64,000 nucleotides of DNA from Marvania coccoides (Eukaryota > Chlorophyta > Trebouxiophyceae > Chlorellales > Chlorellaceae), in NCBI GenBank assembly GCA_963854735.1, contig OY978105.1, forward strand, positions 1,116,001-1,180,000, in the 5' to 3' direction. The translations under genes were made by a program, and so were the position numbers. Shown here piece by piece: positions 34,953-47,040 of the stretch (positions are counted from its first letter, which is position 1; the number at the start of each line of letters is the position of its first letter). The notes below the pieces were generated by a model. That model saw only the letters and a list, made by a program, of their open reading frames with translations, was not told the origin of the DNA and did no database searches.

Positions 34953-35685
34953 GAGCATGGAACTCCCCCCCATTTTTTAATCAAGCCTGGATGGGGTATC
35001 AACAGCAGCCCTTTTTTCTCTCGCCCCTCCCCCCCCCCTTTATTTTGAACGAGTTGAACTGTCAATTTTCTGCTAGTATCAAGTACTACATAAATTACAG
35101 GGTTTAAGTCCTTTGATTGATGGCAGAGCATAGTAGTATCTCTCCTCCCACTCACTGTTACCCCTTCGTCTGCCCCTGAAATGCATTTGATTGGTTGATT
35201 TATTGATTGATTGATTAAACGGTCATCGTCACAAAACAAAGAAGATTAAACATCATTTTTCCACGTTGGTTTTGAGCTTGATGAAAAGGTAGTTATTTAT
35301 TTTTTTCCTTTTTGCGTAATGAAAGAAATCGCTGGAAGGCAATACATGAAAGAGATGAAAATGGTATACTTTGGGAAAACCGCAGTAAGAAGGGTAGGTG
35401 TGGGAAAAAAGTAATAAGCATGACAAAAAACCATCATCGCCAGTCCACAAAAGGACAAAGCGAGACTTAAAAATGGATTGATTGACTGGGGGATAAGGAT
35501 TCAAAAACGTGAGAAAGGGAGGGGGAAAAGAGTTGGGACGGCTGATGACCATTCGACACTTCATGTCACGGATATCGTAAATGTGTATTTTTCTCTGTAT
35601 ATGCATGACTGGAGAAGTAGCGGAAACAAGTTCCGCAGCTTCCCTTGAATGAATGGTTGCTTAGATCCCGAAACAAAAAAAACGT
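34953..35685. other. Convergent spacer with GATT repeats
   Basis: About 730 nt. It contains a C run (35030-35038) and a TTGATT/GATT repeat near 35186-35217. An open frame on the minus strand (35253-35606) is low-complexity, AT-rich and without homology I can recognise. Treated as noncoding. Confidence 0.45.
35186..35217. repeat. GATT simple repeat
   Basis: Short imperfect TTGATT/GATT tandem array in the 3' spacer. Confidence 0.6.
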
Positions 35686-37001
35686 TTAGGGCGCTGTAGC
35701 TTTGTTGTTAGCCTGTGCCACCAGCCGGTCCAGCTCCTCCTTGCCGCCCACAGCCTCCAGTTCTTGGGGTCCCAGGAACAGCCCAAAGGGCACCCCCCCG
35801 TACTTCTCAGTGTGATGCAGCGAGTGCGCGATGGCGACGCGGCGCAGCCACGGCACATCAGCAAGAGGGCCGGAAGGGAAGCGCTTGTGGACGATGCTGT
35901 CGTGACTGTACACGTAGAAAATACCGTAGCAGCAAATGCCGATGCCTAAAGCGGAGAGCGGGAGAAAAGGAGGGACCAGTCGACACATCTGCAATTGCAC
36001 CGCCCAAAACGCAAGTACAACAATAGATAAATCACGCACCTGCACCGAAGCACAGCCCTCCAATGATGTCTGGCCGCAGGAAACCGTAAGCGCAGAGCGC
36101 AATTGCTGGCACAGCGTTGGCCACTGCGTAAATGTCATTCAGTTCAAATGCACCGAGGCGAGGCTCGTGGTGGCTCTTGTGCAGTGCCCAGCCCACCTCA
36201 TTCTCGTGCCACGCAAAGCGGTGGATCCTGTTCGTGGAAAAGGACGATGGCAGGGGTTATTTATAGCAAGAAGAGGGGACTGCTGGGTGAGGGCGACGGC
36301 ATAACATTAAATCAAATGAGTGTCGAAGGATGATGAAGTTTAGCGAAGAGATGTCAATTTAGCAATATCTGAGTTACACAGTGGGATTTTGAAATAAAGA
36401 CCCGGAATTGTTTCACTCACCAGCGGGCATAGTACTCCTGAATAAATTTCGAAAACAATGGGAGCAGGTAAAAAAAAATAATAGAAGGTGGGGGAAACCA
36501 AACATGCAGCTGCACTAGTGTCAAGCAACTTACCATGCCCACCATGCCGCCGAGCGCTAGCGCCAGCGTGCCTCCCAACTCAACGTACGGAAAGGCGTCG
36601 CCCTGCTCAAGGTGCCAGGCGATGCGGTAGTAGGTGGCGACTACGATGATGGAGATGATGAGCGACGAGGCGGCGATGGCGGCGAATTGGTAGGTGGACT
36701 GCTGGCGGCGGCGGTCCAGGCGCTGCTGCTTCACGATGGCAGGGTCGAGACGGGAGGAGGAGGAGGGCGAGGATGGAGAGTCGGGAGTGGAAGATTCGGA
36801 TTCAGTCGCTGCAGCGCGGCAGATGAGACGCGAGTGGGAAGGGGGGAAGGATGCGGCGGGGAGCTTCGCTGAGGCCAAATGTGGGGTGGAGAGCAAGCGC
36901 AGGGGGTTGGCGCTGCGCGACAGGGGTGTGCTGCGTTTGAAAAGCGCGGTTGAAGAGGCTGTGCCAGCAATGCGCGACATCGTTTGAGTCGAAGCAAACA
37001 T
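35686..37001 (-). CDS. chyB: Beta-carotene 3-hydroxylase (non-haem di-iron), plastid, 5 exons? (4 placed)
   Basis: Hydroxylates the beta-rings of beta-carotene to zeaxanthin in plastid membranes. Exons placed: 36534-37001, a 17-nt microexon 36421-36437, 36040-36227 and 35686-35945. All join in phase; the microexon completes GGMVGM/EYYARW/IHRFAWHE. All histidine motifs are present: HRFAWHE, HKSHHEP, HDSIVHKRFP and HSLHHTEKYGG. Four hydrophobic segments (IIVVATYYRIAWHL, LGGTLALALGGMVGM, AVANAVPAIALCAY, IGICCYGIFYVY) fit the family. The first about 90 residues are Ser/Pro/Ala-rich transit sequence. The ATG at 37001 is preferred over an upstream GTG-opened extension. The gene lies divergent from noncoding sequence. 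Confidence 0.94.
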
Positions 37002-37949
37002 CGCGATTGTTTTACACCAGCGTGCGTGCGGCTTGATCGCCAGCACGCTCGACCTTGAAATTCTTCCAGAAAATTTGATATTTTATTTGCGATGCTGCAT
37101 CGGATCGGGATTCAGCGTGCTTGTGCCGTGGCCTAGCCATCCGATCCTCCTCCCTTTTAAATTCAGTGCAGCTGTTTATATTATAATAAAGATAGAAATA
37201 AAATTCAGCTGGAAGCTGGCATGGCCAGCGTGTATACATAGCTCGATGACTAGTTCATAGCACACTCCACCACGGCAGAATAGAATTCTCAGCGCTGCCT
37301 GCTTCAGCGCAGCCGAAACCCACCACGCTCATGCCACATAAAACGGGGCTCCCCGGCTGCAGTGCTCTCACAACATGTCATTATGATAAGCTCAATCAAA
37401 AGCATTCCCCCCAGAGTTTAGTAAGAATTGTAAGAACCAGGATGCAAATGGCGGAATGTTGTGAAAAGGGCACTGCATGCTCGCTGCAGAAGCGACGCAA
37501 ATTGGTGGCTTATTTATTATCGTTTTGGGAGTATATAAGCTTCAAAAGAACGCATTAATTTGTATGCAACGCATCTCATGAGCACAAGCCTGAGGCACCA
37601 TGCGCCGCTCCATGCGAACTTACATCTCACTCCCTTTGCATATTTCGACAGTTTTGGATTTATCTGACAAGGGTTTGAGTGGCCAATTTAATAATTCTGG
37701 AAAAAGGTTGTATCTTTTTTTCCCTCACGTCATTGGCGCCAGCTGGGAAATCAGTTTAGAGTTTCGGACCCTATTTCACTATTCAAAATTCTACATTTTT
37801 CAAATCCGAGACCCATCAAAGCGATTTCTAGGTAAACCACCAGTCTCAGCTGCGTGTCGAGTGTCGGGTTCATACATTTCCAGCGAATTAAATCATCTGA
37901 CTTTTGTTTCGTCCGTCTGTTTCCTTTCCACTCCATCCAGAAAGCAATC
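37002..37949. other. Divergent spacer and probable 5' UTR of the next gene
   Basis: About 950 nt. A clear TATATAAG at 37532-37539 suggests transcription of the small zinc protein starts near 37565, giving a long leader that may contain an intron. Short ORFs (37331, 37600) are not convincing. Confidence 0.45.
37532..37539 (+). promoter_or_regulatory. Candidate TATA box
   Basis: TATATAAG on the plus strand upstream of the small zinc-binding-like gene at 37950. Confidence 0.35.
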
Positions 37950-38451
37950 ATGGCTGACGTCCGTGGCATGGTTCATAACGTCTTCCACCCTACCGCAACC
38001 GGAGGCAACAAAAAAGGTCAGTTTCGGTGATGTCGAGATCAAACACCGAGGTTCCATTCATCAATGCATTCATCTTTTCTCCATTTCACAGACAAGCTCG
38101 AGCAGACTAAGCTCAGGGAGCGTGAGATCAAGGAGGCCTACAAGAATGAGATCGCCGCCGAAAAAGCGAAGAACGCTGAGAAGAAGCACGACATTCTGCA
38201 GCAGTGCAAGGAGGAACGCGTGCTGCACGACACCAAGCGCGCCGCCAAGGACAAGCGCGAGGTGGGAGGCGGAGCTTCGTCAGAATATTTCGTATAGAAA
38301 AGAGCACAGCGTAAATTATTTGGTCGTCTCATTTTTCTCGATGCCCCCACATTTGCAGGCTGCCAAGAAGGAGGCCCACGCCGAGACGGGGCAGGAGTGC
38401 GAGCATGGTGTGTGGCGCTGCAAGATCTGCTTCCCTCACAAGGATGCCTGA
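37950..38451 (+). CDS. Small charged protein with C-terminal Cys/His motif, 3 exons
   Basis: Function unknown. Exons 37950-38016, 38092-38261 and 38359-38451 join in phase, giving 109 residues. After a short N-terminus (MADVRGMVHNVFHPTATGG) comes a Lys/Glu/Ala-rich helix, probably a coiled coil (KLREREIKEAYKNEIAAEKA). The end is CEHGVWRCKICFPHKDA. The four Cys/His residues in C-x-H-x4-C-x2-C spacing plus a later His look like a small zinc knuckle of the CxHG...CKxC type found in algal proteins. No signal, membrane segment or known domain. TGTAA lies at 38775-38779, about 325 nt after the stop. High lysine and a regular helix suggest a nucleic-acid- or cytoskeleton-associated protein, but that is a guess. 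Confidence 0.75.
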
Positions 38452-38904
38452 GGCCGCCCTGAGAAATGTAGGGCAAGCAGGGCGGGCACACAGGGGCGCA
38501 CATGGGATGAGCCTGCAGCAACGCCGCATCAGTGCTTGATAATAACTTAAAAAGTAAAAAAATAAACTTATGATACTATCGCTCACTCCTTTCGAAATTT
38601 TCTTTGTATCTTTTTATCCCCTTGTGCCACTGTCACGCTGCTTGCCGCCCTCCAATTCACCCCTTCCAGTGCCGTGTATATCATTACCATACTTTTCTTT
38701 TTCATTCAATGTTGGCACCCACGATTTTGAACTACTAGTAGGGCGTGCTCCTTGTTTCTCTCTACCCTTGAGAGTGTAAAAAATGCGTCTATATTGCAAT
38801 GCACCAAATGAGGATGAACTGTATGCAGGGAAACATCAAGCATGCACGAAATAAGCTTCAAAAAAAGAACACACAAAGAGGAAAGGACGCGTTGATCACA
38901 TTCT
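38452..38904. other. Convergent spacer
   Basis: 3' UTRs of two convergent genes, with TGTAA at 38775-38779 on the plus strand. No coding segment. Confidence 0.45.
38775..38779 (+). terminator. Candidate poly(A) signal
   Basis: TGTAA downstream of the small zinc-binding-like gene. Confidence 0.3.
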
Positions 38905-41900
38905 TTACGACTGCCCTCGGCGCAGCATCTGCAGCCGCGCCGTCAGCTCCTCCACAGAGGGGTGCGCCGCAGGCGCGGCCCCTGCGCCATTGGACGCTCC
39001 CCCAGCGGCCCTAGGCTCTGCAGCTGGAGCTCGTTCTCCGCTGACGCTCCTGCTCCTCTGCTTCGCCTGGCCATCCGCGCTGGCCTTGATGGAAGACAGC
39101 CGCTCCCGTAGACTGGAAAGCTTTGATGAGGCGCCAGGGGTCTGCTGCGCCGCTGCAGGCGGCGTGGCCTGCGTCTGCGGCACCGCCGCTGCGCCCACCC
39201 CTGCTGCAGGGTACCCCTCCTTGTCCAGTCTGGCCAGCCCGTCGTCGATGAACTGCCTGAACATCTCGGACGTGCCCGCGACGTAGCGTTCTACGTAGGC
39301 AGGGTGCTCCCGCCGCAAGCGGTGCAGCTCCACCATGGCCGCTCGCTGCATGCCAGGATCGCGCTGCACCAGCCGCGTCATCACGTCCTTCAGCCGCTGC
39401 TTTACCTCCGCCTTCACCGCCGCCGCCTGCAGGTCCGCCGAGCTCTCTTCTGCAGCCGTCATCCCGCTGCCCCCGCCCCCACCTGACGCTGCAGACAAGG
39501 AAGAAACCGAAGCTGCCGCCCGCGCGGCCTTCATCGCCGCTTCGTGTTGCTGCATCGCTGACAGGTCCCGCTCCTGCCGTTCCGCCTCAGTGATGGCCTG
39601 GATTGTGCCGTTTTGTTCCAGCGATGCCAGGTTCAAGGCGATGTAGGCGAAAATGATGGGCTGGGGGGAGGAGAACCGCCCAGGGACGATGGAGGCAGTG
39701 TGGTCGTAGATGCCGTGCCCCGCCATCTTGCACAGCTCGTGCAGCACGGTCTTCACCATGCGCAGCGGCTTGTCATCAGCGGAGGATCGCCGCCGAATCT
39801 CATCCACGCCCAGATACATGAAGAAATCGTGAACGTCCAGCAACAGGCGCCCAAGTTCCACGCCCTGCAGCCCCCCCTGTAGCCCCTTTGTGAGCTTGAT
39901 GAGGCACTTGACCACCAGATCGTTGAACTTGGGAACGGCCTCGGCAGGCACCCCAGCCGGGGGATCCCGCAGCAGCAGCAGCAGTGCCGCGAAGCAGTAG
40001 TTGCGGTTGGCCGCCTCCAGCATCTTGGCCACCAGCACGTTGACCGCGCGCACCAGAGTGGTGCCGTCGTCAAAAACCAACAACCCCCGTTCGTCCACTA
40101 ACCGGCACAGCAGCAGCGAAATGGCGCGGCGCAGGGTGCCTTGCGGCAGCCCCGCCGCTACCTCCTCCACCCCCAGCCCCTGCAGCATCACGTTGAGCGC
40201 GAACTTGCAGCCGCGGGACGACGGTGTTTCGCCGACCGCAGACACCCGCGCAGCGTCCGCAAAGATAGCCTCCAGCTGCGTCAGCACCGCCGAGAACAGG
40301 CGCTCCGCGGAGGCGCCCATCACGGCGCGGATGCGCTGCGAGGCGGGGGGCTGCTTGTTGGGGTCGGCCACAGCCATCACGTCCGAGCACAGCGCCTTGG
40401 TAGCGTTGATTGCATCGGGAAGGGAAGGTGAAGCCATGCCCGCCAAGTTCTCTTCCCACTGCGCCTGGAATTGGCCGTCCAGGGGGGAGGTAGCGGGGAT
40501 ATAGCGCCGGGGAGACGGCTCCGCCTCCGCCGCAGGCTCAGGCGCCGCGCTGGGGCTGTTGAAGGCGCGAGGCACGGGGGTGAGCACCGCCGAAGCCCCC
40601 GCCGGCGCTGGATAATACCCCGGTGTGCCGTCGGGCGCTGTGTCCGCCGCCAGAGCGGCTGCCCGCCCCGCCGCCACGGGAGTGATGTCCAGAGCGTTGG
40701 GAGGGGTGAACGCAGGGCGGGAGTACTCCAAATCGGCTGCTCCCGCTGCTTCAGCCCCCTGCCCACCCCTGTAGCCCCACTGCTGCTCATCCGCTGTAGG
40801 CTTTGAGTCGTTATAGGGCGGGGTGGCAGCGACAGGCGGGTCCTCCGCTTGTGCATCTTCCTCCGCGTATTCATCTTCCGCGGGCGCGGCCGCCGGTTGG
40901 CGGGCGGCTGCCCGTCGCAGTCTGTCTTCCACCATGTCTTTTTCTCGCCCGTCCAGCCTGCCCAGCATCTTCCACAGCGTGTCAGCGCCGCCAGACAAGT
41001 AGACGGCCTCGACAACCCCCAGAGCGGCCCCACGCAGCGCCCCATCGCGCTCCTTGAGCATCTGCATTCGTTAACACATTTTGACGGGGCAGGGTGAGGG
41101 TTACAAGAGGAGGTAGGTATGCGCAACAAAGAATTACCGAAGGTAGGGTATGTTATCTAAGCTTCAAAACTTACCGCTGCCACCGCTGCCATGGGCTTGG
41201 CCTTGGAGGCCGTCAGCACGCCCACGCCCTCGCTGTCCACCATCTCCGCCATCGCAGCGCAGCACTCCACCCGGGTGCGGCTGTTCTTGGCGCCCAGCGC
41301 CGCCACCAAGTAGTCAGCCACTCGGTGCGCAGGGTACACGCGGCACACGCCGCGCAGCACGTCGCGGTGCAGCGCCCGCACGCGGTCCTGGTTGTGCCCC
41401 GCGCGGTCTGCCACCGCCGGGACCAGCGCCGCCGCCTCCACGTCGGTGAGGCGGTACTCTGAACTTTCCAGCTCCCTCAGCACCGCTCGCAGCATCTCTA
41501 GCACGCGCACCAGCACCTGCATGTTGCCGTCGCACACCCGCACCACCGACCACCGCAGCACCAGGTCCAGGGAGGCCGTGACCTCCGGCAGCAGCAAAGG
41601 GAGGGCGCCCTCCAGAGCGTCTGCCGCCTTGACGTGGTCTTTGAAGTCTCGGCTGAACAGAAGCGCGCGGAACTCATCTGAAGCGACCCCAGCGAAGGCG
41701 GCGTCCAGGGACTCCACCTCGTCGGGCGCGGGGGCGTCAAACTTGCCTGGGCGGGGGCGGAAGAGCCGGGAGCGGGCAGCCTTGGCGCTGCTCATGCTCA
41801 GCAGCGCAGGGGCGTCCTGCTCGCTCACGGCGACCGTCAGCGACGCCATGGAGGCGGCGGCTGAGGCGGCCCTCGAGGAGGAATGCCCAGGGGTCTTGGA

Positions 41901-44900
41901 AGGCGCTGCTGCTGTCGCTGCTGCCGCCGTTTTTGCCGGTGCAGCAGCGGCAGCCGCCGCCGCCGCGCTGGCGCCTGCGGCCGCGATGGTGCGCATCACC
42001 CAGGGCTCCGCGGTCTTGCGTGCCGCGGGGTTCAGCCCTCCCAGCGCTTTGAGCAGCTCGTCGCTGCCTACCGCCGCCGCGGTCTCGCTCAGCAGCTGCC
42101 CAGCTCCGTCTCTCACCGCCGGAGACTTGTCTCCCAGCCCCGCAGCGGCCGCCTTCAGCGCGCAGTCCGTGCACTTCACCCCCGCTTTGCCCTCGGCCAT
42201 CGCTTTGGCCATCCAGCCCAACGCCGCCGCCCGCCCGTCCACATTGATCTTAGGGTTGACCACCACGTCTGACACGGGCGGAAACAGCTTGTCCTCGGTG
42301 CAGGTGCTCAGCCACGCGTCCAGCATGGCCACCGCCGCGTCCCGCACCTGTTTTTTGTTGTCGGTGAGCGTGGCCAGCGCAGGGATGAGAACCGGGCGGG
42401 CCAACTTGTCAAAGGGCGCGCCCACCGCCTCTGCGAGCTTCCCCAGCAGCAGCAGCGTGCGCGCCGCGAGGTTGCGGTTGGTGTCCGCCATGCGCCCGCG
42501 CAGCGCGGGGAAGAGTTCTGCGGGAAGCTCGGGGGCAATGCGTCCGCCGGCAGCCTTCAGCACGTTCTCCACCTCCTCCAGCGCGGCGTTGCGCTCCTTC
42601 CAGTTGGCGCTGCTGATCTGCGCGATCAGCGTGGGGGGGAGCTGCGAAGACACGTTGGCGCGGGGCAGCAAATCATCCAGAGACGCTGGCGCCGCCTCTT
42701 CCTCCTCCTCTTCGCCGCCTCCCAAAGCAGCGCCGCCATTCTCGCCGCCATTGAAACCGCCACCGCCGCCGCCCTGCTGCTTCTTGGCAGTGCGCTGCGG
42801 CTTGTAGGCGGGGTCCTGCGGGTTTTTTCTGAAAATTTCTTCCAGCGCCGTCAGCTGCGCCGGCTTCAGCCCCTCCGCCAGCTGCGCCATCAGCCCGCCG
42901 CCCACCTGCGCATGGCACCGCCCCAGCACCGCCATTGCTTGGTTGCGCACTGGCGCGTTGGGAGAACCCAGGTCCGCGACCACCCACTGCAGTAGCGCCG
43001 CCAAGTCCAAAGAAACGAGGCCAAACTCGTCCACAGCAGTCGCCAACCACGCCAGGCTCTCAGACAGCACCTTGGGGTTCTTGTTGGCGGCGGCCCTGGC
43101 GTGCAGCTGCGCTGCGACGAAGCGAGGTCCCACCGCTTCGGCGGCAGCGGTCAGCGCTTCTGTGGCTGGAATGCGGTGCTTCAGCTCGTGCAGCTTGTCG
43201 CCTGCGCCTTCGACTGCTACGGCGGCGTGCACGCGGCCGAAGCCAGGGCAGCCGCGGGCCAGGGCAGCCGCCACCTCCAGCACCTTGTTTACCACCTAAA
43301 GATGCGACGGAAAAGACGAAGAAGAAACGTACTTTAGTCAGTAAATTAGCACCGTTCATAGGAAATCAGGGGTAAGAGAATAGAAGAGTGTAGCTAGCGC
43401 CATTCAGGCGATCAATGCCAGTTTAGATGTCACCAAACAGATAACTACTGCTACTACTAGGAATCCCTTCACTATTGAATTCATTCAAAACCACCGACCT
43501 GGAAGTTTTTGTCAGACCATCCAGGGAGGTGCGCCAGGCACAGCAACAGCGCAGAAGCGTCAGGGGAGGCGCACTTTTGCGTAGCATGCTCCGCGATGGC
43601 CGTCACCGACTCAAGGCGGTCCTGCCACTTCACGGCCCTCAGGTTGGCCACAGCCTCCTCGCCCACGGCTGCCACCAGCTTCGCCTCAGCTTCCTCAGGG
43701 GACAGCCGCCCAGAGGTGATCGGTGCAGCGTCGTCCTCCGCGCTGCGCGCAGGCGCCGCAGCCGCAGTCTTGGGCCGGGCGGCGGCAGCGGGCTTGGCAG
43801 CGGCGCGAGCGGCGGCACCAGCCACGTTGGCATTTTTGGGCGCCAGCGCTTTGGGGCTGGAGCGCGCGGAAGAAGCTGCAGACCCGACACGGCCAGAAGG
43901 TGCCCTTGCCACAGCAGCAGGGGCTGCTGCTGCCTTTGCGGCAGCTGCGGCTTTGGGCTTTGCACCCCCTGCCTGCTGCTGCTTGGCCGCCGCCATCACC
44001 GCCTCCTCGATGATCTTGGTGCGAGTGTCGTCCAGCTTGGATATGAAAGGCTGCACCGCGGAGAAGGAGCCCAGCTTGAGGGCAAACGCCACCAGCACCG
44101 ACTGGGCCGCCTCCCGGATGCCGGCATCGGCATCAGGGGCCAGCTTGGCGGCGCCGCCTACCAGCGCCTCCTTGATTTTGGCCGCCTCCTTGCGGTCGGT
44201 GGCGTCCACCATGTCACGCAGCAGGCGCAGCGTGTCCAACCGAACTATGGGGGAAAAAGTTAAAAAGTATGTATTCAAATTATGGTATGAGCATATAAAA
44301 CGAAAAAAGAATGGTGAATTGTATACCTTTGGGGTTCTTGTGGGCCATGGCAGTTGCCAAGTCCTCTGCCACGTCGCCCAGAGAGTAGCAGTGAGTGGCA
44401 AGCGCTCGCAACGCCTCATCAGCCGCCCTGCTCATGGTGGTGTTCTTCTCCTTGAACCGCTCCATCACGGGGCTGCACAGCTGGCGCGCGTTGGAGTGGA
44501 AGTCGCGGCGCAGGCCCAGCGCCAGCGCCCCCACCACCTCAGCAGCCGCTGCAGCGCAGTTGATGTTGGCGTCCTTGGCCAGAACCTTCTTCAGCTCGCG
44601 GCACAGCTCGCCGTAGTCGCCAGGCGCCAGGCGGGGCGCGCGTGCGGCCTCCCGCACCTTGTCCAGCGCCCCCTTCCTCACGTTCCACTTCTTCGACTCA
44701 AAGCACTCCCAAAACGGCACAGAGTCGTCGCCAACCACCACAGAGGACTTTCCCAGCGGGCCCATGATGTCCGCAGGGTCTGCAAACTCGTAGGGGTCGG
44801 CTCCAGCGGCTACTGCGTCCGCCGCCCTGCCATCATTGTCGACCTCCATTGGGGCAGCACCGTCGCCCTCCCCGCCCTCTGCGCCGTCATCCCCGCCGCC

Positions 44901-45886
44901 CGCTGCCTCCCTGGCGGCAGCCTCCTTGCGGGTGAACCGCGAGGGCGGCTTTTTCTGCGCCGCAGCGATGCCGCTCTCAACGTCTTTTTTCATTGCGTCG
45001 CTCATTTTCTCCATCAGCACCCCCTGCACCACCGGCGTGCCCAGCCCCAGCGCCAGCTCCACGCAGATCTCCTTGCACTTGTCGCGCACCCCGGCGTTGG
45101 GGTGGGCAAAGACAGCTGGCAGAGATTTGAACAGCGGCTTCGGGTCCAGAGCACGAGGCCCAAAATCCGACACAGCACGCAGCAGCACCTCCAGCGCCGC
45201 CAGCACCACCTTAGGCACCTTGTCTGCCAGCGCCTTAAGCGTCGCCTCGATCGCCGCCTCCTGCTGCTCGAGTTCGATGAAGAGCAGGAAGGCCTCGGTG
45301 GCCTTGGCCACGGTGCCAGGGCGGGCTTTGAGGCACTTGGCGGCCATGGTGTTGCACACAGGGGACACGATTCTACAATGGGGGGTATAATACGTGGTTA
45401 TTAAACTCGGTAAATTACCAGGGAATTTGAAGTGAGAGAGGAAAGGTAGCGGCGGTTCCTGCAGATTTCTAAATGCACCTGCCAGCCTGCACTTCGTCAG
45501 CCTTTTGCAGCCAGGCGCACAGCGCCTCGAGGGCCCTGTCCATGGCATTAGCGTTGGCATCGCCCACCGCCATGGCTAGCACAGGCCCTGCAACAATAGA
45601 TCAAGTTGAAATCCAGTCAGTTCGAGTGTCGTTGCAACGAAGCAAAATTGACACCTGGTGCCACATGTGCGATGCATCATGCATGGAACACCTCCCATCG
45701 CATGCCACGGCGCCCAAACTCACCAGCCTCTTCAAATATGGGATCGGAACTTGCAAAAGCACGCTCACAGCCGGCCTTTACATCGTCGTACGCCTCGCTT
45801 CGGACCTTCCAGTTCTTGTGCCCGATGCGCTCTCTCAACGGAAGCGCCTTAGCTTCCTTCAGAAGCTTGGCTTCCTCATCAGCCAT
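38905..45886 (-). CDS. MOR1: MOR1/XMAP215-type TOG microtubule polymerase, 6 exons
   Basis: Binds tubulin and promotes microtubule plus-end growth. Exons: 45724-45886, 45479-45587, 44327-45372, 43499-44244, 41175-43295 and 38905-41061. All joins are in phase, giving about 2,110 residues, close to plant MOR1. The N-terminus (LPLRERIGHKNWKVRSEAYD) starts TOG1. Repeated HEAT motifs of TOG domains follow: WECFESKKWNVRKGALDKV, KVVLAALEVLLRAVSDFG, ANLRAVKWQDRLESV, SSANWKERNAALEEVENVL and the TOG5-like GKFDAPAPDEVESLD. Ala/Gly/Pro-rich linkers separate them. The last exon holds TOG-like helices, the C-terminal domain and a Ser/Arg/Ala tail ending LTARLQMLRRGQS. Long open frames on the other strand here (up to 631 codons) are shadows caused by GC-rich codon use. 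Confidence 0.95.
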
Positions 45887-46152
45887 TTCAGTTATTATTA
45901 AATTGTGTTCAACTGATCAAGGGAGCGTGGCAACGTCCATGTTTTCACTTATATTATATAAACACAGAATTGTGCACTGTGACCAGGCATTTTTGGTTTT
46001 CGAATCAAAAAAAAAATGAAGGTTTGAAATGGAGCTTCCCTCTGTTTTTTTTTGTTTTTTTAAATAAGTTTAAACTGAAATACACCCTGCTTGGCTCGTC
46101 GCTGTGCCGCTTGATTATCTGCAAGACCTTTGGGGCTAAAAAAAAAACAATA

Positions 46153-46904
46153 ATGCAGGGGATGGGTACGTTGAAATTGCCATATTTTACATCAAGCACA
46201 TGGCATTTTGATTGAATCATTTGATACGCTGACTGTGCGCAGGTGGCTATCCCAACGGCGGGGCTATGGACGGCGGTTTCAGCGGTGGCATGGAAGGCCC
46301 TGGCCAACCATCATCCAGCGACGCCTGCGCCGTGTTCGTGAGCAACATGCAATGGTGGACCACCGACGTAGACCTGGAGTCGGCCTGCTCGCAGTACGGC
46401 GCCGTGCAGGGCATTCGTTTCATCGAGGATCGGGCTTGCGGCAAGAGCCGAGGCATGGCAGTGGTGGAGTTCGACTCTCCGCAGGCAGCGCAGGCATGCA
46501 TCGACGGAATGAACGGGCGCGACATCAACGGCAGGCCATGCAAGGTCATCCGGCAAATTCACAAGCAGGGGCAGCACATGATGGGTGGCGGCGGCGGGGG
46601 GCCTGTAATGGGCAGAGGAGGGCCAGGAAGGGGCGGAATGATGGGCGGGGTGCGAGGGCGTGGAGGGAGGGGCAGTGGGGGTATGCCCCCTCAGATGGAG
46701 GACCCTTCAATGATGGGAATGGGCGTGATGGATGGCAGCGGTGGGGGCGGCGGAATGATGGGTATGCCCTGGGGAGGGCCAGGAATGATGATGGGGGGCC
46801 CAGGAGGGCCTGGCATGATGGGAGGTCCGCCTGGGCAGATGATGGGTGGCGGAATGCCCCCTCACGGCATGGGGTTCAAGCCCCCTCCGCCCCCTATGAA
46901 CTAA
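46153..46904 (+). CDS. CPSF6/CFIm68-like RRM protein, 2 exons
   Basis: Probable cleavage factor Im or related RNA-binding protein acting in 3'-end processing. The first coding exon is 13 nt (46153-46165, MQGM). It joins G/GT to exon 2 (46243-46904) and gives about 224 residues. A single RRM reads AVFVSNMQWWTTDVDLESAC, GIRFIEDRACGKSRGMAVVE and MNGRDINGRPCKV. The WWTT-D-DL signature with NRxxGxSKG-like RNP1 is typical of CPSF6/CPSF7. The C-terminus is Gly/Met/Pro-rich (GGPGMMGGPPGQMMGG) rather than the RS domain of animal CPSF6. TGTAA lies at 46947-46951, and TTACA on the other strand a few bases away would serve FIS1. Calling it CFIm68 proper is less certain than the RRM type. Confidence 0.82.
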
Positions 46905-46935
46905 CGATGCTGATGCCGTGATAAATGTTTTTATT

Positions 46936-46951
46936 TTACATCATGGTGTAA
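46936..46951. terminator. Paired candidate poly(A) signals for convergent genes
   Basis: TTACA (46936-46940, minus-strand TGTAA, FIS1 side) and TGTAA (46947-46951, plus strand, RRM gene) lie within 16 nt between the two stop codons. The transcripts would overlap. Confidence 0.35.
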
Positions 46952-47040
46952 CAACAAGAGGAACACGAAATTGAAAAGAAATATGAGGAGGTATATAGCT
47001 TTCTTAAGGCATGGGTTGGCTTTCAATATTTTGGGGGTAA

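Noticed and set aside
35253..35606. 117-codon minus-strand frame between the Rieske gene and chyB
   Set aside because: AT-rich, no recognisable motif, lies in 3' UTR space of two convergent genes.
37331..37558. 75-codon plus-strand frame
   Set aside because: No acceptor or donor support and no conserved feature; it lies across a likely core promoter.
41392..42807. 471-codon open frame on the plus strand
   Set aside because: Also antisense to MOR1 exon 5, with low-complexity Ser/Ala composition.
43509..45404. 631-codon open frame on the plus strand opposite MOR1
   Set aside because: It is a shadow of the GC-rich coding strand: Ala/Arg/Ser-rich, no domain, and the minus-strand TOG protein is certain here.
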